Shown here: one piece after another, positions 33,648 through 43,284 of the stretch | How the letters are laid out: the number at the start of each line of letters is the position of its first letter | Numbering within the stretch: the stretch's first letter is position 1 | Source of the DNA: Arthrobacter sp. | GTDB lineage: Bacteria > Actinomycetota > Actinomycetes > Actinomycetales > Micrococcaceae | Direction: 5' to 3' | Assembly (NCBI GenBank): GCA_031277795.1 | Contig: JAITLQ010000017.1 | Coordinates: forward strand, 113,264-177,263 | DNA length: 64,000 nt | Program-made: the position numbers and the translations under genes | The notes under the pieces: model-generated | What the model saw: the letters and a program-made list of their open reading frames with translations, nothing else | Database searches by the model: none | What the model was told of the DNA's origin: nothing

Positions 33648-35462
33648 ATGGGGACGGCTCGGGATGCGGTGCACGACGGCGCGGTCGCCGGGTCGCGCGC
33701 CGGCGTGAGCTTTACGGGGCGGCTGGTCTTGACGCAGCTGCTCGTGGTCCTGGCGGTGCTGGGGCTCGCGCTGGCGGCGGCCGGTTGGCTGCAGCGCGAG
33801 AGCGTATGGAAGCAGGCCGAGGAGGAGGCGCTGCGGGTCGCCCGCGTCATCGCCGCGGATCCTGCGGTGCGCGAGCGCGTTTCCGCCGAGGCCGCACGGT
33901 CGGTGCTCGACCCGGCCGCGCTGCGCTCCGGGCCGCTGCAGGCGGCGGCGGAGGCCTACCGGATGAGTGCCGATCTGCTCTTCGTGGTGATGACGGACGA
34001 GGACGGCTTGCGGCTCACGCACCCGACCCCCGAACTGATCGGTTCGCACGTCAGCACCGACCCGCAGGCACTGGACGGGCACGAGGTGGTGCTGCAGGAG
34101 CGCGGCACGCTGGGCGACTCGGTGCGGGCCAAGGTGCCGGTCTATGAGCCGCGTCTTGACGCCTCCTCCGCGACGGCGGGCGGTGATCCCGGGGCCGGCG
34201 TGGTGGGCGAGGTGAGCGTTGGGCTGAGCGTTAAGGCGGTGAACGCCGAGGCCGGGGCGGCGCTCTGGCCGCTGGCCGGCGTCGCGGTGCCGGCGCTGGC
34301 GCTGGCCGGGGTGGCCGCGTGGTGGCTGGCGCGTCGCCTGCGCCGGGGCACGCTCGGCCTGGGGCCGGAGGACATCTCCGAGCTGGCGCGGAACCAGGAG
34401 GCGGTGCTGCACGGCGTGGCGGAGGGGGTCGTGGGCCTGGCGCCGGACGGGCGCGTGACGGTCATCAACGACGCCGCGCGCGAGCTCTTGGGCGGGGCGG
34501 CCGCGTCGGCGTGGCCGGCACCCGTGCGCCGCGCGCTGGAATCGGGCGCAGCGGGCCCGCTGCGGCTGCCGGTGGGGGACAAGGTCCTGGTGCTCTCGCG
34601 CCGGGCCGTGGTCGTGGACGGACGGGACCTCGGCTCAGTGCTCACGCTGCGGGATCTCACCGACGTGGAGGATCTCGGCATGCGGCTGGAGGGCGTAGAG
34701 ACGATGGCCCAGGCGCTGCGCGTGCAGCGCCACGAGTTTGCCAACCGCCTGCACACCCTGGGCGGTTTGCTGGCCGCGGGCGAGGTGGCGGATGCCTCCG
34801 CCTACCTGCGCGGCATCACGGGCGTGGCGCCGGCCGGGGCCCATGTGCCGGGCCTGGAGCTGGTCTCCGATAGCTACCTCGCGGCGTTCCTCGGCGCCAA
34901 GGCCGTGCAGGCGGATGAGCGGGGCGTGCGGCTGCGGGTCGGGGAGCGCTCCGATGTTTCGGGCTCGGTCGTGGCGGCGCAGGACGCCACCGCCGTGCTT
35001 GGCAACCTCGTCGACAACGCAATCCGCGCGGCGGCCGAGGGGGCCGGGCGCGGTGGCGGGGCGACCGCAGTGGGGCCTTCCGGGGTCGCGGAGGCCGCGG
35101 GCGACGACGAGGGGGCCTGGGTTGAGGTGGACCTCGTGCAGGACGGGGACACGCTGCACCTCGCGGTGGTGGATTCGGGAACGGGCGTGCCCGCCGGGCT
35201 CGACGTCTTCGCCGACGGGGTGAGCTCCTCCGCGCCGGACGCGAGCGGCCACGGCCTCGGGGTGGGGCTGCCCTTGGCACGCCGGCTGGCGCGACGCCGC
35301 GGCGGCGAGGTGTGGCTCGCGGATGCCGGCGGCGTGCCGGCAGAGGGCGGGGAGCGGCTGGGCGCGGTGTTCTGCGCCCGGCTCCCGCAGGTGATGGCCG
35401 CGGAGGGCGCGGCGACCGGCCAGGGGACGAACAACTCGACGATTCAAGGAGGCGGCGCGTGA
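33648..35462 (+). CDS. CitA/DcuS-type sensor histidine kinase
   Basis: 604 residues. Helix 1 (about 24-46) and helix 2 (about 204-228) flank an extracytoplasmic PASTA-free PDC/PAS sensor containing VMTDEDGLRLTHPTPELIGS, the CitA/DcuS citrate-fumarate type. A cytoplasmic PAS (about 245-340) follows. The phospho-acceptor is His362 in RVQRHEFANRLHTL, diagnostic of this subfamily, and the ATPase has NLVDNAIRAA and GHGLGVGLPLARR. A Gly/Ala insert interrupts the ATP-binding domain after the N-box. It should sense di/tricarboxylates and control the divergent CitMHS gene. The stop overlaps the regulator start by 4 bp. Confidence 0.93.
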   Translation: MGTARDAVHDGAVAGSRAGVSFTGRLVLTQLLVVLAVLGLALAAAGWLQRESVWKQAEEEALRVARVIAADPAVRERVSAEAARSVLDPAALRSGPLQAAAEAYRMSADLLFVVMTDEDGLRLTHPTPELIGSHVSTDPQALDGHEVVLQERGTLGDSVRAKVPVYEPRLDASSATAGGDPGAGVVGEVSVGLSVKAVNAEAGAALWPLAGVAVPALALAGVAAWWLARRLRRGTLGLGPEDISELARNQEAVLHGVAEGVVGLAPDGRVTVINDAARELLGGAAASAWPAPVRRALESGAAGPLRLPVGDKVLVLSRRAVVVDGRDLGSVLTLRDLTDVEDLGMRLEGVETMAQALRVQRHEFANRLHTLGGLLAAGEVADASAYLRGITGVAPAGAHVPGLELVSDSYLAAFLGAKAVQADERGVRLRVGERSDVSGSVVAAQDATAVLGNLVDNAIRAAAEGAGRGGGATAVGPSGVAEAAGDDEGAWVEVDLVQDGDTLHLAVVDSGTGVPAGLDVFADGVSSSAPDASGHGLGVGLPLARRLARRRGGEVWLADAGGVPAEGGERLGAVFCARLPQVMAAEGAATGQGTNNSTIQGGGA

Positions 35463-36130
35463 GCGCTCAGGGCATGGGCGCGGACTTCTCCGTGCTGGTG
35501 GTGGACGACGACTTCTACGTGGCCAAGCTGCACGCCAAACACGTGGACGCCGTGCCGGGTTTCAGGGCGCTTGAGCCGGAGCCGGATGGGCGGCGGGTCC
35601 TGGCGAGGGTGCAGGCCGAGGCGCCGGACCTAGTGCTCCTGGACGTGCACCTGCCGCAGGTCTCCGGGCTGGAGCTGCTGCGGACGCTGGACGTCGACGT
35701 CATGATGCTCTCCGCCGAGGCGGAGGCCGGTGCCGTGCGCACGGCGCTGCGCCGCGGGGCGCTCGCGTACCTCTTGAAGCCCTTCGATCCGGCGGCGCTC
35801 GGGGCCAAGCTGCGCTCCTACGCGCGCTACCGCCGCATCCTCGAGTCCGCCTCGGCGCTTGACCAGGCGGCGATCGAGCGCGCGCAGCGGGTCATGTTCG
35901 GAGGGGACGAGGCCGTCTCGGCCGGGCCGGCCCCCACCGAAGCCTCCATCCTCGAGGCGGTGGCTGCGGCACCGGGCGAGCTGACCGTGGTGGAGGTCGC
36001 CGAGAGCGTCGGCGTCTCCCGCGCCACCGCTCAGCGCTACCTCTCCTCGCTCGCGCGCGACGGGCGGATCCGCCTCGAACTGCGCTACGGCCAGCGCGGA
36101 CGCCCGGAGCACCGCTACACGATGCCCTGA
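35459..36130 (+). CDS. CitB/DcuR-type response regulator
   Basis: 223 residues from a GTG with AAGGAGG 6 nt before it. The receiver domain has VVDDDFYVAKLHAKHV with the acidic pair, phospho-acceptor Asp62 in VLLDVHLPQ and Lys in YLLKPFD. The output is the CitB-type winged helix: ELTVVEVAESVGVSRATAQRYLSSLARDGRI. Partner of the preceding kinase. Confidence 0.94.
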   Translation: MSAQGMGADFSVLVVDDDFYVAKLHAKHVDAVPGFRALEPEPDGRRVLARVQAEAPDLVLLDVHLPQVSGLELLRTLDVDVMMLSAEAEAGAVRTALRRGALAYLLKPFDPAALGAKLRSYARYRRILESASALDQAAIERAQRVMFGGDEAVSAGPAPTEASILEAVAAAPGELTVVEVAESVGVSRATAQRYLSSLARDGRIRLELRYGQRGRPEHRYTMP

Positions 36131-36245
36131 TCCCTACCCCGGACCTGCCCCGGCTTCGTCCCCACCCCGGACCGGCGCCGGCCTCGAACCCCGACCTACC
36201 CTGATCCCCACCCCGGACCTGACCCGGCTTCGTCCCCACCCCGGA
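36125..36245. repeat. Direct repeat, two 47-bp copies 74 bp apart
   Basis: 36125-36171 and 36199-36245 are identical except at two positions. Both begin CCCTGATCCC and end CCCCACCCCGGA. The first copy includes the stop codon of the response regulator; the second abuts hairpin element 1. The 303-bp gap to the next gene (36131-36433) holds only this repeat, the hairpin, and a G-rich stretch without visible genes. Confidence 0.8.
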
Positions 36246-36301
36246 ATCGGAGTGGGTTCGGTACGCTTTTGGGCTTAAAAACGTACCAAACCCACTCCGA
36301 T
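36246..36301. repeat. Hairpin repeat element, copy 1
   Basis: Arms 36246-36265 and 36282-36301 pair over 20 positions with one mismatch (C opposite A). Outer arm ATCGGAGTGGGTT, inner GGTACG, then a T-rich loop start. See copies at 37012, 54918 and 60022. A G/A-rich tract follows, as in the other copies. Confidence 0.85.
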
Positions 36302-36433
36302 CTTGAAGGGGAGGGGGCGGTCTCTGAAGGGGATGGGCGAGGCCACGGGCGTCCATGCGGCCGGGCAGTAGGTGGCGGAACCCATCGGCCAGCCGACCGG
36401 CCGGACTCTGCCCCGGGACTAGGCTTGCTCACC

Positions 36434-37003
36434 ATGCTGACCTGGGACGCGCCACTGCCCGCTCGCCCGCGCCGCGTCCTCGTGGCCGGGCCCTCCGGCG
36501 TGGGCAAGACGACGCTCGCGGCACGCATCGCCGGCGTCATCGGCGCCGGACACACCGAGATCGATGCCCTCTTTCACGGCCCCGACTGGACGCCGCGCGC
36601 CGACTTCCTGCCCGACGTCGAGCGCTTCAGCGCCGAACCCGCGTGGGTGACGGAGTGGCAATACGGCAACGTCCGCCCCCTCCTCGCCCGGCGCGCCGAC
36701 CTCCTCGTCTGGCTCGATCTGCCCTTCTGGCGCGTGACGTTTCCGCAGGTTGTCAGCCGCACGCTGCGCCGCCGGCTGAGGCGCGAACGCCTCTGGAACG
36801 GCAACGTCGAGCCGCCCCTGCACACCATCTTCACGGACCCCGAACACATCGTCCGCTGGAGCGTGAGCACCCGGCACCTCTACCGCGAGCGCATCCCGCT
36901 CGCCGCGGCAGCAAACCCGGGGCTCACCGTGGTGCGCATCCGTAGCCGCCGCCAGCTCAAGGCGTGGCTCGCCGGGAGCCTCGCGAACGCCGTCGGTCGG
37001 TAA
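36434..37003 (+). CDS. P-loop NTPase, topology-modulation/adenylate-kinase-like
   Basis: 189 residues from the ATG at 36434. Walker A GPSGVGKTTLA occurs at about residues 19-29, followed by IDALFHGPDWTPR and an RVTFPQVVSRTLRRRLRRERLWNGN lid region, ending in VRIRSRRQLKAWLAG. It resembles small kinases annotated as DNA topology modulation protein (FlaR-like) or adenylate-kinase-like ATPases; the substrate is unknown. The gene is flanked on both sides by copies of the hairpin repeat, with no partner gene. Confidence 0.8.
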   Translation: MLTWDAPLPARPRRVLVAGPSGVGKTTLAARIAGVIGAGHTEIDALFHGPDWTPRADFLPDVERFSAEPAWVTEWQYGNVRPLLARRADLLVWLDLPFWRVTFPQVVSRTLRRRLRRERLWNGNVEPPLHTIFTDPEHIVRWSVSTRHLYRERIPLAAAANPGLTVVRIRSRRQLKAWLAGSLANAVGR

Positions 37004-37011
37004 GACGTCAA

Positions 37012-37068
37012 GATCGGCGTGCCTTGGGTACGCTTTTTTGCCAGAAAGCGTACCCAAGGCACTCCGAT
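37012..37068. repeat. Hairpin repeat element, copy 2
   Basis: Arms 37012-37033 and about 37047-37068. The inner stem differs from the other copies (GCCTTGGGTACGC against GCGTACCCAAGGC) yet remains fully paired, which is compensatory change. The outer ATCGG/CCGAT end is conserved, with one mismatch. It sits 9 bp after the NTPase stop and before the convergent permease, so it could also terminate both. Confidence 0.85.
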
Positions 37069-37107
37069 TCTGGGGGGTGGGCAGGGCCCTGCCCGACGGC
37101 GGGTGGT

Positions 37108-38577
37108 TCAGTCGCGCGGGGCGGCGGCGGCCTCCGCCGTGCCTCCGGCCGCGGCGCTCGCCGCCGCTGCCTCGGCCCTGACGAGACGGACCGCGGCGGC
37201 CTTCGCCTTGGCTCCCCCGAGCCACACGGCCCCGAGCAGCGCGAGCCACACCACGCCCACCACCAGCGCCACACGCGTGTCGGCAAACACCGCAAGCAGC
37301 GCGATGACGAGCACGATGAACGCCACGGCAAACCACTGCCCGGCCGCGCCCAGGGGAACCGGGAACCGATCGGCAGGCACGGCGTCGCGGCGCATCTGGC
37401 GGCGCATCGCGAGATGGGCCAGGAGGATCATGAGCCACACCCACACGGTGGCAAAGGTGGCCAGAGAAGCAACCACGGCAAAGGCGTCCTCGGGCACCAC
37501 GGCGTTCAGGACCACGCCGATCGCGAGCGCGCCGAGCATGATCAGCACGGCCGGCCACGGCACACCGGAGCGCGTGGTGCGACCCAGCGCGGCGGGCGCT
37601 TGCCCCTGCTTGGCCAGGGAGAAGAGCATGCGGCCGGCGCCGTAGGTGTCCGCGTTGATGGCGGAGATCGCCGCGGTGATGACCACGGCGTTGAGCACGT
37701 GGGCGGCGCCGGGCAGGCCGAGCGTCGAGAAGATCTGCACGAACGGGCTCGCGTCGCCCGTGATGGAGTCCCACGGAACCAGCATCATGATGATGCCAAG
37801 CGCCAGCACATAGAAGAGCAGGATGCGCACCGGCACGGTGTTGACGGCCTTGGGCACCGCCCGCTCGGGGTCCTCGGCCTCGCCGGCGGTGATGCCGATC
37901 GTCTCGACGCCGCCGAAGCTGAACACCACCACGGAGAGCGCGGCGAGCAGCCCCAGCGCGCCGTGCGGCGCGAAGCCGTCGTGCACCCAGAGGTTGTGCA
38001 CCCCGGGCGTCGCCGCGCCCTCGATGGAGGTGCCGAAGAGCAACAGCGCCACGCCGCCGACGATCATGGCCACGATCGCCGCGACCTTGATGAGCGAGAG
38101 CCAGAACTCGGCCTCGCCGAAGACCTTCACGTGGCGCAGGTTGATGCCGCCGATGATGAGGATGACGACGCAGACCCAGATCCAGCGGGGGGCGTTGGGG
38201 AACCAGAGTCCTAGGTAGATGGAGAACGCCGTGACGTCGGCGATGGCCACGACCACCATCTCGAACACGTAGGTCCAGCCGGTCACGAAGCCCGCGAAGG
38301 GGCCGAGGTAGCGGCCGGCGTACTCGGAGAACGACCCGGGCACGGGGCGGCGAACGGCCATCTCGCCGAGCGCGCGCATGACGAGGAAGACGGCGGCCCC
38401 CGCCACGATGTACGCCACGAGCACGAGCGGCCCGGCGGCCTGGATGGCGCTCGAGGAGCCGTAGAACAGGCCCGTGCCGATGGCGCTGCCGAGCGCCATG
38501 AACTGGATATGGCGCAGGGTGAGTCCCCGTTGCAGGCGGGCGGCGGGGGTGGCGGGCGCGGTGCTGGCATCAGACAT
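37108..38577 (-). CDS. Amino acid permease (AAT family, APC superfamily)
   Basis: 489 residues from the ATG at 38577. Twelve helices; the family start is LQRGLTLRHIQFMALGSAIGTGLFYGSS, and later AGEAEDPERAVPKAVNTVPVRI, the highly conserved AAT motif. It imports an amino acid with protons; histidine or proline are candidates but unproven, and the hut cluster is 1.7 kb away. TTGACG (38610-38605) with a 17-bp spacer to TTATGG (38587-38582) would start the mRNA at the ATG, so it may be leaderless. The C-terminal 35 residues are Ala-rich. Confidence 0.92.
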   Translation of the reverse strand: MSDASTAPATPAARLQRGLTLRHIQFMALGSAIGTGLFYGSSSAIQAAGPLVLVAYIVAGAAVFLVMRALGEMAVRRPVPGSFSEYAGRYLGPFAGFVTGWTYVFEMVVVAIADVTAFSIYLGLWFPNAPRWIWVCVVILIIGGINLRHVKVFGEAEFWLSLIKVAAIVAMIVGGVALLLFGTSIEGAATPGVHNLWVHDGFAPHGALGLLAALSVVVFSFGGVETIGITAGEAEDPERAVPKAVNTVPVRILLFYVLALGIIMMLVPWDSITGDASPFVQIFSTLGLPGAAHVLNAVVITAAISAINADTYGAGRMLFSLAKQGQAPAALGRTTRSGVPWPAVLIMLGALAIGVVLNAVVPEDAFAVVASLATFATVWVWLMILLAHLAMRRQMRRDAVPADRFPVPLGAAGQWFAVAFIVLVIALLAVFADTRVALVVGVVWLALLGAVWLGGAKAKAAAVRLVRAEAAAASAAAGGTAEAAAAPRD

Positions 38578-39085
38578 GACCCCATAAAGGTAGTACCTGC
38601 ATGCCGTCAAGGGGTGGCCGCGTGACGAACGCGACGGGACCGGGCGCGGCCGGGCCGGGCCCCGGGGGCTCGCTTGGCTCACGGCTCGACGGCGCGCTGT
38701 CGGCTCTGCCGCTCAGGCCCAGCCAGTGGGCGGCGGCTCGCCACAGCCAGCGCAGCACCTCGGCGCTCGCGACCACAACAAAGTGCACGAGGAAGAGCGT
38801 CACGAGCCCCAGGGCGGCGAGGGCGGCCAGCAGGAGGGGACGGGGCGACGACGTCCCGGCGGCCACGAGCGCGAGGAGGCCGTTGACGATCTCGGCACCC
38901 TGCATGGCCCACCACCACAACACGAGCGCCGACGTCCACAGCAGGCTCGGGACGGAGAGGAAGTGCAGGCGAGGGGGCGCGGCGTCCGGCGCGCGGGCCG
39001 GCTCGCGTGTGGGCCCGAGCGCGAGCCCGGAGGAGCGGGGCATCGCCTCGGCGCCGGGCCGGCGCGAAGGGCTCAGGGAACGCAT
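38570..39085 (-). CDS. Membrane protein, unknown function
   Basis: 171 residues ending inside the first codons of the permease (8-bp overlap). Two hydrophobic hairpins are seen: SLLWTSALVLWWWAMQGAEIVNGLLALVAAG and LLLAALAALGLVTLFLVHFVVVASAEVLRWLW, each long enough for one or two helices (shown here as ranges, residues about 48-78 and 84-115). The flanks are Arg/Pro/Ser-rich. I do not recognise a family, and the Pro-rich C-terminus has shadow-like composition, so the gene is moderately supported. Confidence 0.5.
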   Translation of the reverse strand: MRSLSPSRRPGAEAMPRSSGLALGPTREPARAPDAAPPRLHFLSVPSLLWTSALVLWWWAMQGAEIVNGLLALVAAGTSSPRPLLLAALAALGLVTLFLVHFVVVASAEVLRWLWRAAAHWLGLSGRADSAPSSREPSEPPGPGPAAPGPVAFVTRPPLDGMQVLPLWGHV

Positions 39086-39258
39086 TGACCGTACTTTCGA
39101 GGGCCCCAGCGGGGCGAGGCGTAGGGGCGAAGGTTCCCCCCAAACCTTTCTCGGACGTCGTTGTTTTTTATCACCACCCCGACGGCAAAACCAGGGGTGT
39201 CCCGGGTATCCGCGCGGGTGGAAGGCCAGCGGCCGGGGGGAGGTGACAAGATGCCTGC

Positions 39259-40071
39259 ATGGCAGAGGCGAGTAAGGTCCCGGCGGCCCACAACACGCTG
39301 CGCATCCTGCGCTGGCTCGCGGAGCGCCCGCGCCCGGTGTCGGCGGCCTCCATCGCGCGCGCCCTCGAGCTGCCCCGCTCCACGGTGTACGACCTGCTCG
39401 GGGTCATGGCGGCCAACGGGTTTGTGGTCCACCTGCCGGAGGAGCGCCGCTACGGCCTGGGCGTGGCCGCCTTCGAACTCTCCAGCGCATTCTCGCGCCA
39501 GGATCCGCTCGCGCGGCTCGGCGCGCCGCTGCTGCGCGCCGTGGTCGATGAGCTGGGCGAGAGCGGGCACCTTGCGGTGCTGGACGGGCGCGACGTCGTG
39601 TACATCGCCGAGGAGCGCGCGCGGCATCGCCCCTCCCTCGTCACCGACGTGGGGGTGCGCATCCCGGCGCACCTCACGGCGAGCGGGCGCTCAATGCTGG
39701 CAGGGCTCAGCCCCGCCCAGCTGCGCGCTTTGTATCCCGGCCGCGAGGCGTTCGCAGCGCGCACCGCGCTCGGCACCGTCACCTCGCCCGCCGCGCTGAA
39801 GGCCGAGCTGCAGCTCACGCGGCAGCGGGGCTGGGCCGGCGAGGACGGGGACGTCACCCCGGACTTCGCCTCGGTTGCCGTGGCCGTCCTCGATCACCGC
39901 GGCCTGCCCGTAGCGGGGATCGCGCTGACCTTCCTGAGCGACCGGCACGGGGACGCCGCCCGGCCCGCGCTGGCCGCCCGCCTGCGCGAGGTGGCCGCGG
40001 TGCTGTCGTCCCGGCTCTACGGGGCGGCCTCCTCAGGCGATCCCGTCGCGGCGGGCCGCCACGCCCCCTGA
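39259..40071 (+). CDS. IclR-family regulator, probable hut repressor/activator
   Basis: 270 residues. The winged helix spans about 1-65 (NTLRILRWLAERPRPVSAASIAR, then LPRSTVYDLLGVMAANGFV). The effector domain has the IclR pattern: SGHLAVLDGRDVVYIAEE, IPAHLTASGRSMLAGLSPAQL and SVAVAVLDHRGLPVAGIALTFL. It lies directly upstream of hutU in the same direction. A palindrome shared by the hutU and hutG upstream regions is its likely operator, and urocanate or histidine its likely effector. Confidence 0.88.
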   Translation: MAEASKVPAAHNTLRILRWLAERPRPVSAASIARALELPRSTVYDLLGVMAANGFVVHLPEERRYGLGVAAFELSSAFSRQDPLARLGAPLLRAVVDELGESGHLAVLDGRDVVYIAEERARHRPSLVTDVGVRIPAHLTASGRSMLAGLSPAQLRALYPGREAFAARTALGTVTSPAALKAELQLTRQRGWAGEDGDVTPDFASVAVAVLDHRGLPVAGIALTFLSDRHGDAARPALAARLREVAAVLSSRLYGAASSGDPVAAGRHAP

Positions 40072-40124
40072 GCCGCGCCGCACCGCATCGCGCGCGGTCG
40101 AGGGCCGTCCCCTGGCGCCCCGTT

Positions 40125-40142
40125 TGTCCGGAATCCCGGACA
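40125..40142. promoter_or_regulatory. Palindromic operator upstream of hutUIH
   Basis: TGTCCGGAATCCCGGACA is a perfect 7-4-7 inverted repeat, 106 bp before the hutU start. A one-mismatch copy lies before hutG (50745-50762). Probable IclR-family binding site. Confidence 0.75.
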
Positions 40143-40248
40143 TTGGGCGCGAGATGCCCGTATCGACGGGGCTGCTTGCGTGGTGACATGGGACAAGTCG
40201 ACGACGGGCCCTCCCGTCGCACGCCGCCAGACCCCCGAGGAGTCAGCC

Positions 40249-42024
40249 ATGTCCCTGCCAGGAGCCCGCCCCGTTCGCGCCCCGCGCGGCACCGAGATCT
40301 CGGCCCGCAGCTGGCAGACCGAGGCGCCCTTGCGCATGCTCATGAACAACCTTGACCCGGAGGTCGCCGAGCGCCCGGACGACCTCGTGGTCTACGGCGG
40401 CACGGGCCGCGCCGCCCGCTCCTGGGAGGCCTTCGACGCCATCGTCGAGACCCTCAAGGACCTGGAAGAGGACGAGACCCTCCTGGTGCAGTCCGGCAAG
40501 CCGGTGGGCGTCTTCCGCACCAATGTGTGGGCCCCGCGCGTGCTTATCGCCAACTCCAACCTCGTGGGGGACTGGGCCACCTGGCCGGAGTTCCGTCGGC
40601 TCGAGGCGGAGGGCCTCACGATGTACGGCCAGATGACGGCCGGCTCGTGGATCTACATCGCCACGCAGGGCATCCTGCAGGGCACCTTCGAGACCTTCGC
40701 CGCCGTCGGCGCCAAGCTCCACGCCGAGGGCCGCGCCCCCGAGGCCGGCCTCAAGGGCACCCTGACCCTGACGGGCGGCTGCGGCGGCATGGGCGGCGCC
40801 CAGCCGCTCGCCGTCACGCTCAACGGCGGCGCCGTGCTCATCGTGGACGTGGACGAGAGCCGCCTGCGCCGCCGTCAGGCCAAGCGCTACCTCGACGAGG
40901 TGGAGACGGACCTCGAGGTCGCCCTCGGCAAGGTCCTGGCGGCCAAGGCCGAGGGCCGCGCGCTCTCCGTCGGCTACGTCGGCAACGCCGCCGAGGTCTT
41001 CCCCGCGCTGCTGGAGCTCCACCGGGCCGGCGATTTCCACGTGGACGTGGTCACCGACCAGACCTCGGCCCACGACCCCCTCTCCTATCTGCCCACCGAG
41101 TACACGGTGCAGCAGTGGGCCGCCGAAGCCGCCGCGGATCCGGACGGCTTCACCAAGAAAGCCCGCGAGGCCATGGCCGCCCAGGTCAAGGCCATGGTGG
41201 AGTTCCAGGATGCGGGCGCCGAGGTCTTCGACTACGGCAACTCCATCCGCGACGAGGCCCGCCAGGCCGGCTACGACCGCGCCTTCGCCTTCCCGGGCTT
41301 CGTCCCCGCCTACATCCGCCCGCTCTTCTGCGAGGGCCTCGGCCCCTTCCGCTGGGTGGCGTTGTCCGGCGATCCGGAGGACATCGCGGTGACGGATGCC
41401 GCCATCAAGGAGCTCTTCCCCGACAACGCCCACCTGCACCGCTGGATCGACGCGGCGGGCGAGTTCGTGGAGTTCGAGGGCCTGCCGGCGCGCATCTGCT
41501 GGCTCGGCTACGGCGATCGCGCCAAGGCCGGCCGCCTCTTCAACCGGCTGGTCGCCGAGGGCAAGGTCAAGGCGCCCATCGTCATCGGCCGCGACCACCT
41601 CGACTCCGGCTCCGTGGCGTCGCCCTATCGCGAGACCGAGGCCATGCGCGACGGCTCCGACGCGATCGCCGACTGGCCGCTGCTCAACGCCCTGACGGCC
41701 ACCAGCTCGGGCGCCACGTGGGTCTCGCTGCATCACGGCGGCGGCGTGGGCATCGGCCGCTCGCTGCACGCCGGCCAGGTCGGCGTCGCCGACGGCACGG
41801 CCCTCGCGGAGGCCAAGCTCACGGCCCTGTTGACCAACGACCCGGGCATGGGCGTGATCCGCCACGCCGACGCCGGCTATCACCGCGCCATCGAGGTGGC
41901 CCGAGAGCGCGGGGTCGCGATCCCGATGCTGGCCCAGGACGAGGAGCTGGCCCTGCGCCTGGACGCGCGCGACGCCGCGGGCGGCGCCCCCGCGGCCGCC
42001 CTAGCCCCCAAGGCCCAGGCGTGA
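40249..42024 (+). CDS. hutU: Urocanate hydratase
   Basis: 591 residues from the ATG at 40249, with GAGGAG 7 nt upstream. It converts urocanate to 4-imidazolone-5-propionate using tightly bound NAD+. Family landmarks are [25 protein letters not shown], the NAD site [28 protein letters not shown] and the active-site stretch [15 protein letters not shown]. Near the C-terminus [19 protein letters not shown] is typical. Length is slightly above the usual 555. First structural gene of the operon, translationally coupled to hutI by a 4-bp overlap. Confidence 0.97.
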   Translation: MSLPGARPVRAPRGTEISARSWQTEAPLRMLMNNLDPEVAERPDDLVVYGGTGRAARSWEAFDAIVETLKDLEEDETLLVQSGKPVGVFRTNVWAPRVLIANSNLVGDWATWPEFRRLEAEGLTMYGQMTAGSWIYIATQGILQGTFETFAAVGAKLHAEGRAPEAGLKGTLTLTGGCGGMGGAQPLAVTLNGGAVLIVDVDESRLRRRQAKRYLDEVETDLEVALGKVLAAKAEGRALSVGYVGNAAEVFPALLELHRAGDFHVDVVTDQTSAHDPLSYLPTEYTVQQWAAEAAADPDGFTKKAREAMAAQVKAMVEFQDAGAEVFDYGNSIRDEARQAGYDRAFAFPGFVPAYIRPLFCEGLGPFRWVALSGDPEDIAVTDAAIKELFPDNAHLHRWIDAAGEFVEFEGLPARICWLGYGDRAKAGRLFNRLVAEGKVKAPIVIGRDHLDSGSVASPYRETEAMRDGSDAIADWPLLNALTATSSGATWVSLHHGGGVGIGRSLHAGQVGVADGTALAEAKLTALLTNDPGMGVIRHADAGYHRAIEVARERGVAIPMLAQDEELALRLDARDAAGGAPAAALAPKAQA

Positions 42025-43256
42025 GCTCCTTCCTGGTCACGGGGCTCTCCGAGCTGACCACGCTCGAGGAGTCAACGGGCGTCATCCGGGACGCCGCCGT
42101 GGTGATCGAGGACGGCCGCTTCGCTTGGGTGGGCCGGGCGCAGGACGCCCCGGCGGCCGACGACGCCGCCGACCTGGGTGGACGGGCCGCCTTGCCCGGG
42201 TGGGTGGATTCCCACTCTCACCTCGTCTTCGATGGCGACCGGTCCGCCGAGTTCGAGGCCCGCATGGCGGGCCGCGAGTATGCCGCGGGCGGCATTCAGG
42301 TCACCACCGATGCCACGCGGGCGGCCGACGACGCGCGCTTGGCCGCGCTGCTGAGCCGCCGCGTGCGCGCCGCCGTGGCCGGCGGGACCACCTACCTCGA
42401 GACCAAGACGGGCTACGGCCTCACGGTGCCGGACGAGGCGCGCGGCGCGGCCCTCGCGGCGGCGGCCGTGGACGAGGTCACCTTCCTTGGCGCCCACCTC
42501 GTGCCGGCCGGCTCCGATCCGGAGGAGTACACGCGGCTCGTGTGCGGCGACATGCTGGCCGCCGTGGCGCCGCATGCGCGCTGGATCGACGTGTTCTGCG
42601 AGCGCGGGGCGTTCACCCCTGAGCAGTCACGCCGCGTGCTCGAGGCCGGGCGCGCCGCAGGCCTTGGCCTGCGCGTGCACGGCAACCAGCTGGGCCCGGG
42701 CGCCGGCGTGGAGCTGGCCGTGGAGCTGGGCGCGGCGAGCGTCGACCACGTCAATCACCTCACGCCGGAGGACGTCGAACGGCTCGCCGCCTCCGGCCGC
42801 GACGCGGCAGGAACGTGGCGGCCCGGCACCGAAACGGTCGCGACGGTGCTCCCGGCCTGCGATCTCTCCACCCGCGCCCCGCTGGCCCCGGCCAAGGCGC
42901 TCCTCGAGGCGGGCGCCACCATCGCCATCGCCTCCAATTGCAATCCGGGCACCTCCTACACGAGCTCCATGAACTTCTGCGTCGCCACGGCGGTGCTGCA
43001 GATGGGGCTCAGCCTCGCCGAGGCCATCGAGGCCGCCACCCTGGGTGGCGCGCGGGCCCTGCGTGCCGACCGCGAATCCCTCGCCGCCGGAACCCGGCCC
43101 CGCGCCGCGGGGACCGAAGCACCCATCGGCCGGATCGCCGTCGGGCACCGCGCCGATCTGCACGTCCTCGACGCGCCCGCCGCCATCCATCTCGCCTACC
43201 GCCCAGGCATGCCGCTCACCCACGCGGTGTGGCGTGCTGGCGAACGCGCCGCCTGA
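42021..43256 (+). CDS. hutI: Imidazolonepropionase
   Basis: 411 residues from a GTG in a GTGA overlap. An amidohydrolase-fold metal enzyme hydrolysing 4-imidazolone-5-propionate to N-formimino-L-glutamate. Metal and substrate motifs: [49 protein letters not shown] and [15 protein letters not shown] Pro/Arg-rich 25-residue loop ([14 protein letters not shown]) near the C-terminus is extra and shares a 19-bp DNA identity with the hutG insert. Confidence 0.96.
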   Translation: MSSFLVTGLSELTTLEESTGVIRDAAVVIEDGRFAWVGRAQDAPAADDAADLGGRAALPGWVDSHSHLVFDGDRSAEFEARMAGREYAAGGIQVTTDATRAADDARLAALLSRRVRAAVAGGTTYLETKTGYGLTVPDEARGAALAAAAVDEVTFLGAHLVPAGSDPEEYTRLVCGDMLAAVAPHARWIDVFCERGAFTPEQSRRVLEAGRAAGLGLRVHGNQLGPGAGVELAVELGAASVDHVNHLTPEDVERLAASGRDAAGTWRPGTETVATVLPACDLSTRAPLAPAKALLEAGATIAIASNCNPGTSYTSSMNFCVATAVLQMGLSLAEAIEAATLGGARALRADRESLAAGTRPRAAGTEAPIGRIAVGHRADLHVLDAPAAIHLAYRPGMPLTHAVWRAGERAA

Positions 43257-43284
43257 GCCCACCCTCCCGAGCCAAGGACCACCC

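Noticed and set aside
40243..41883. 546-codon reverse frame opposite hutU
   Set aside because: Antisense shadow of a strongly conserved enzyme gene.
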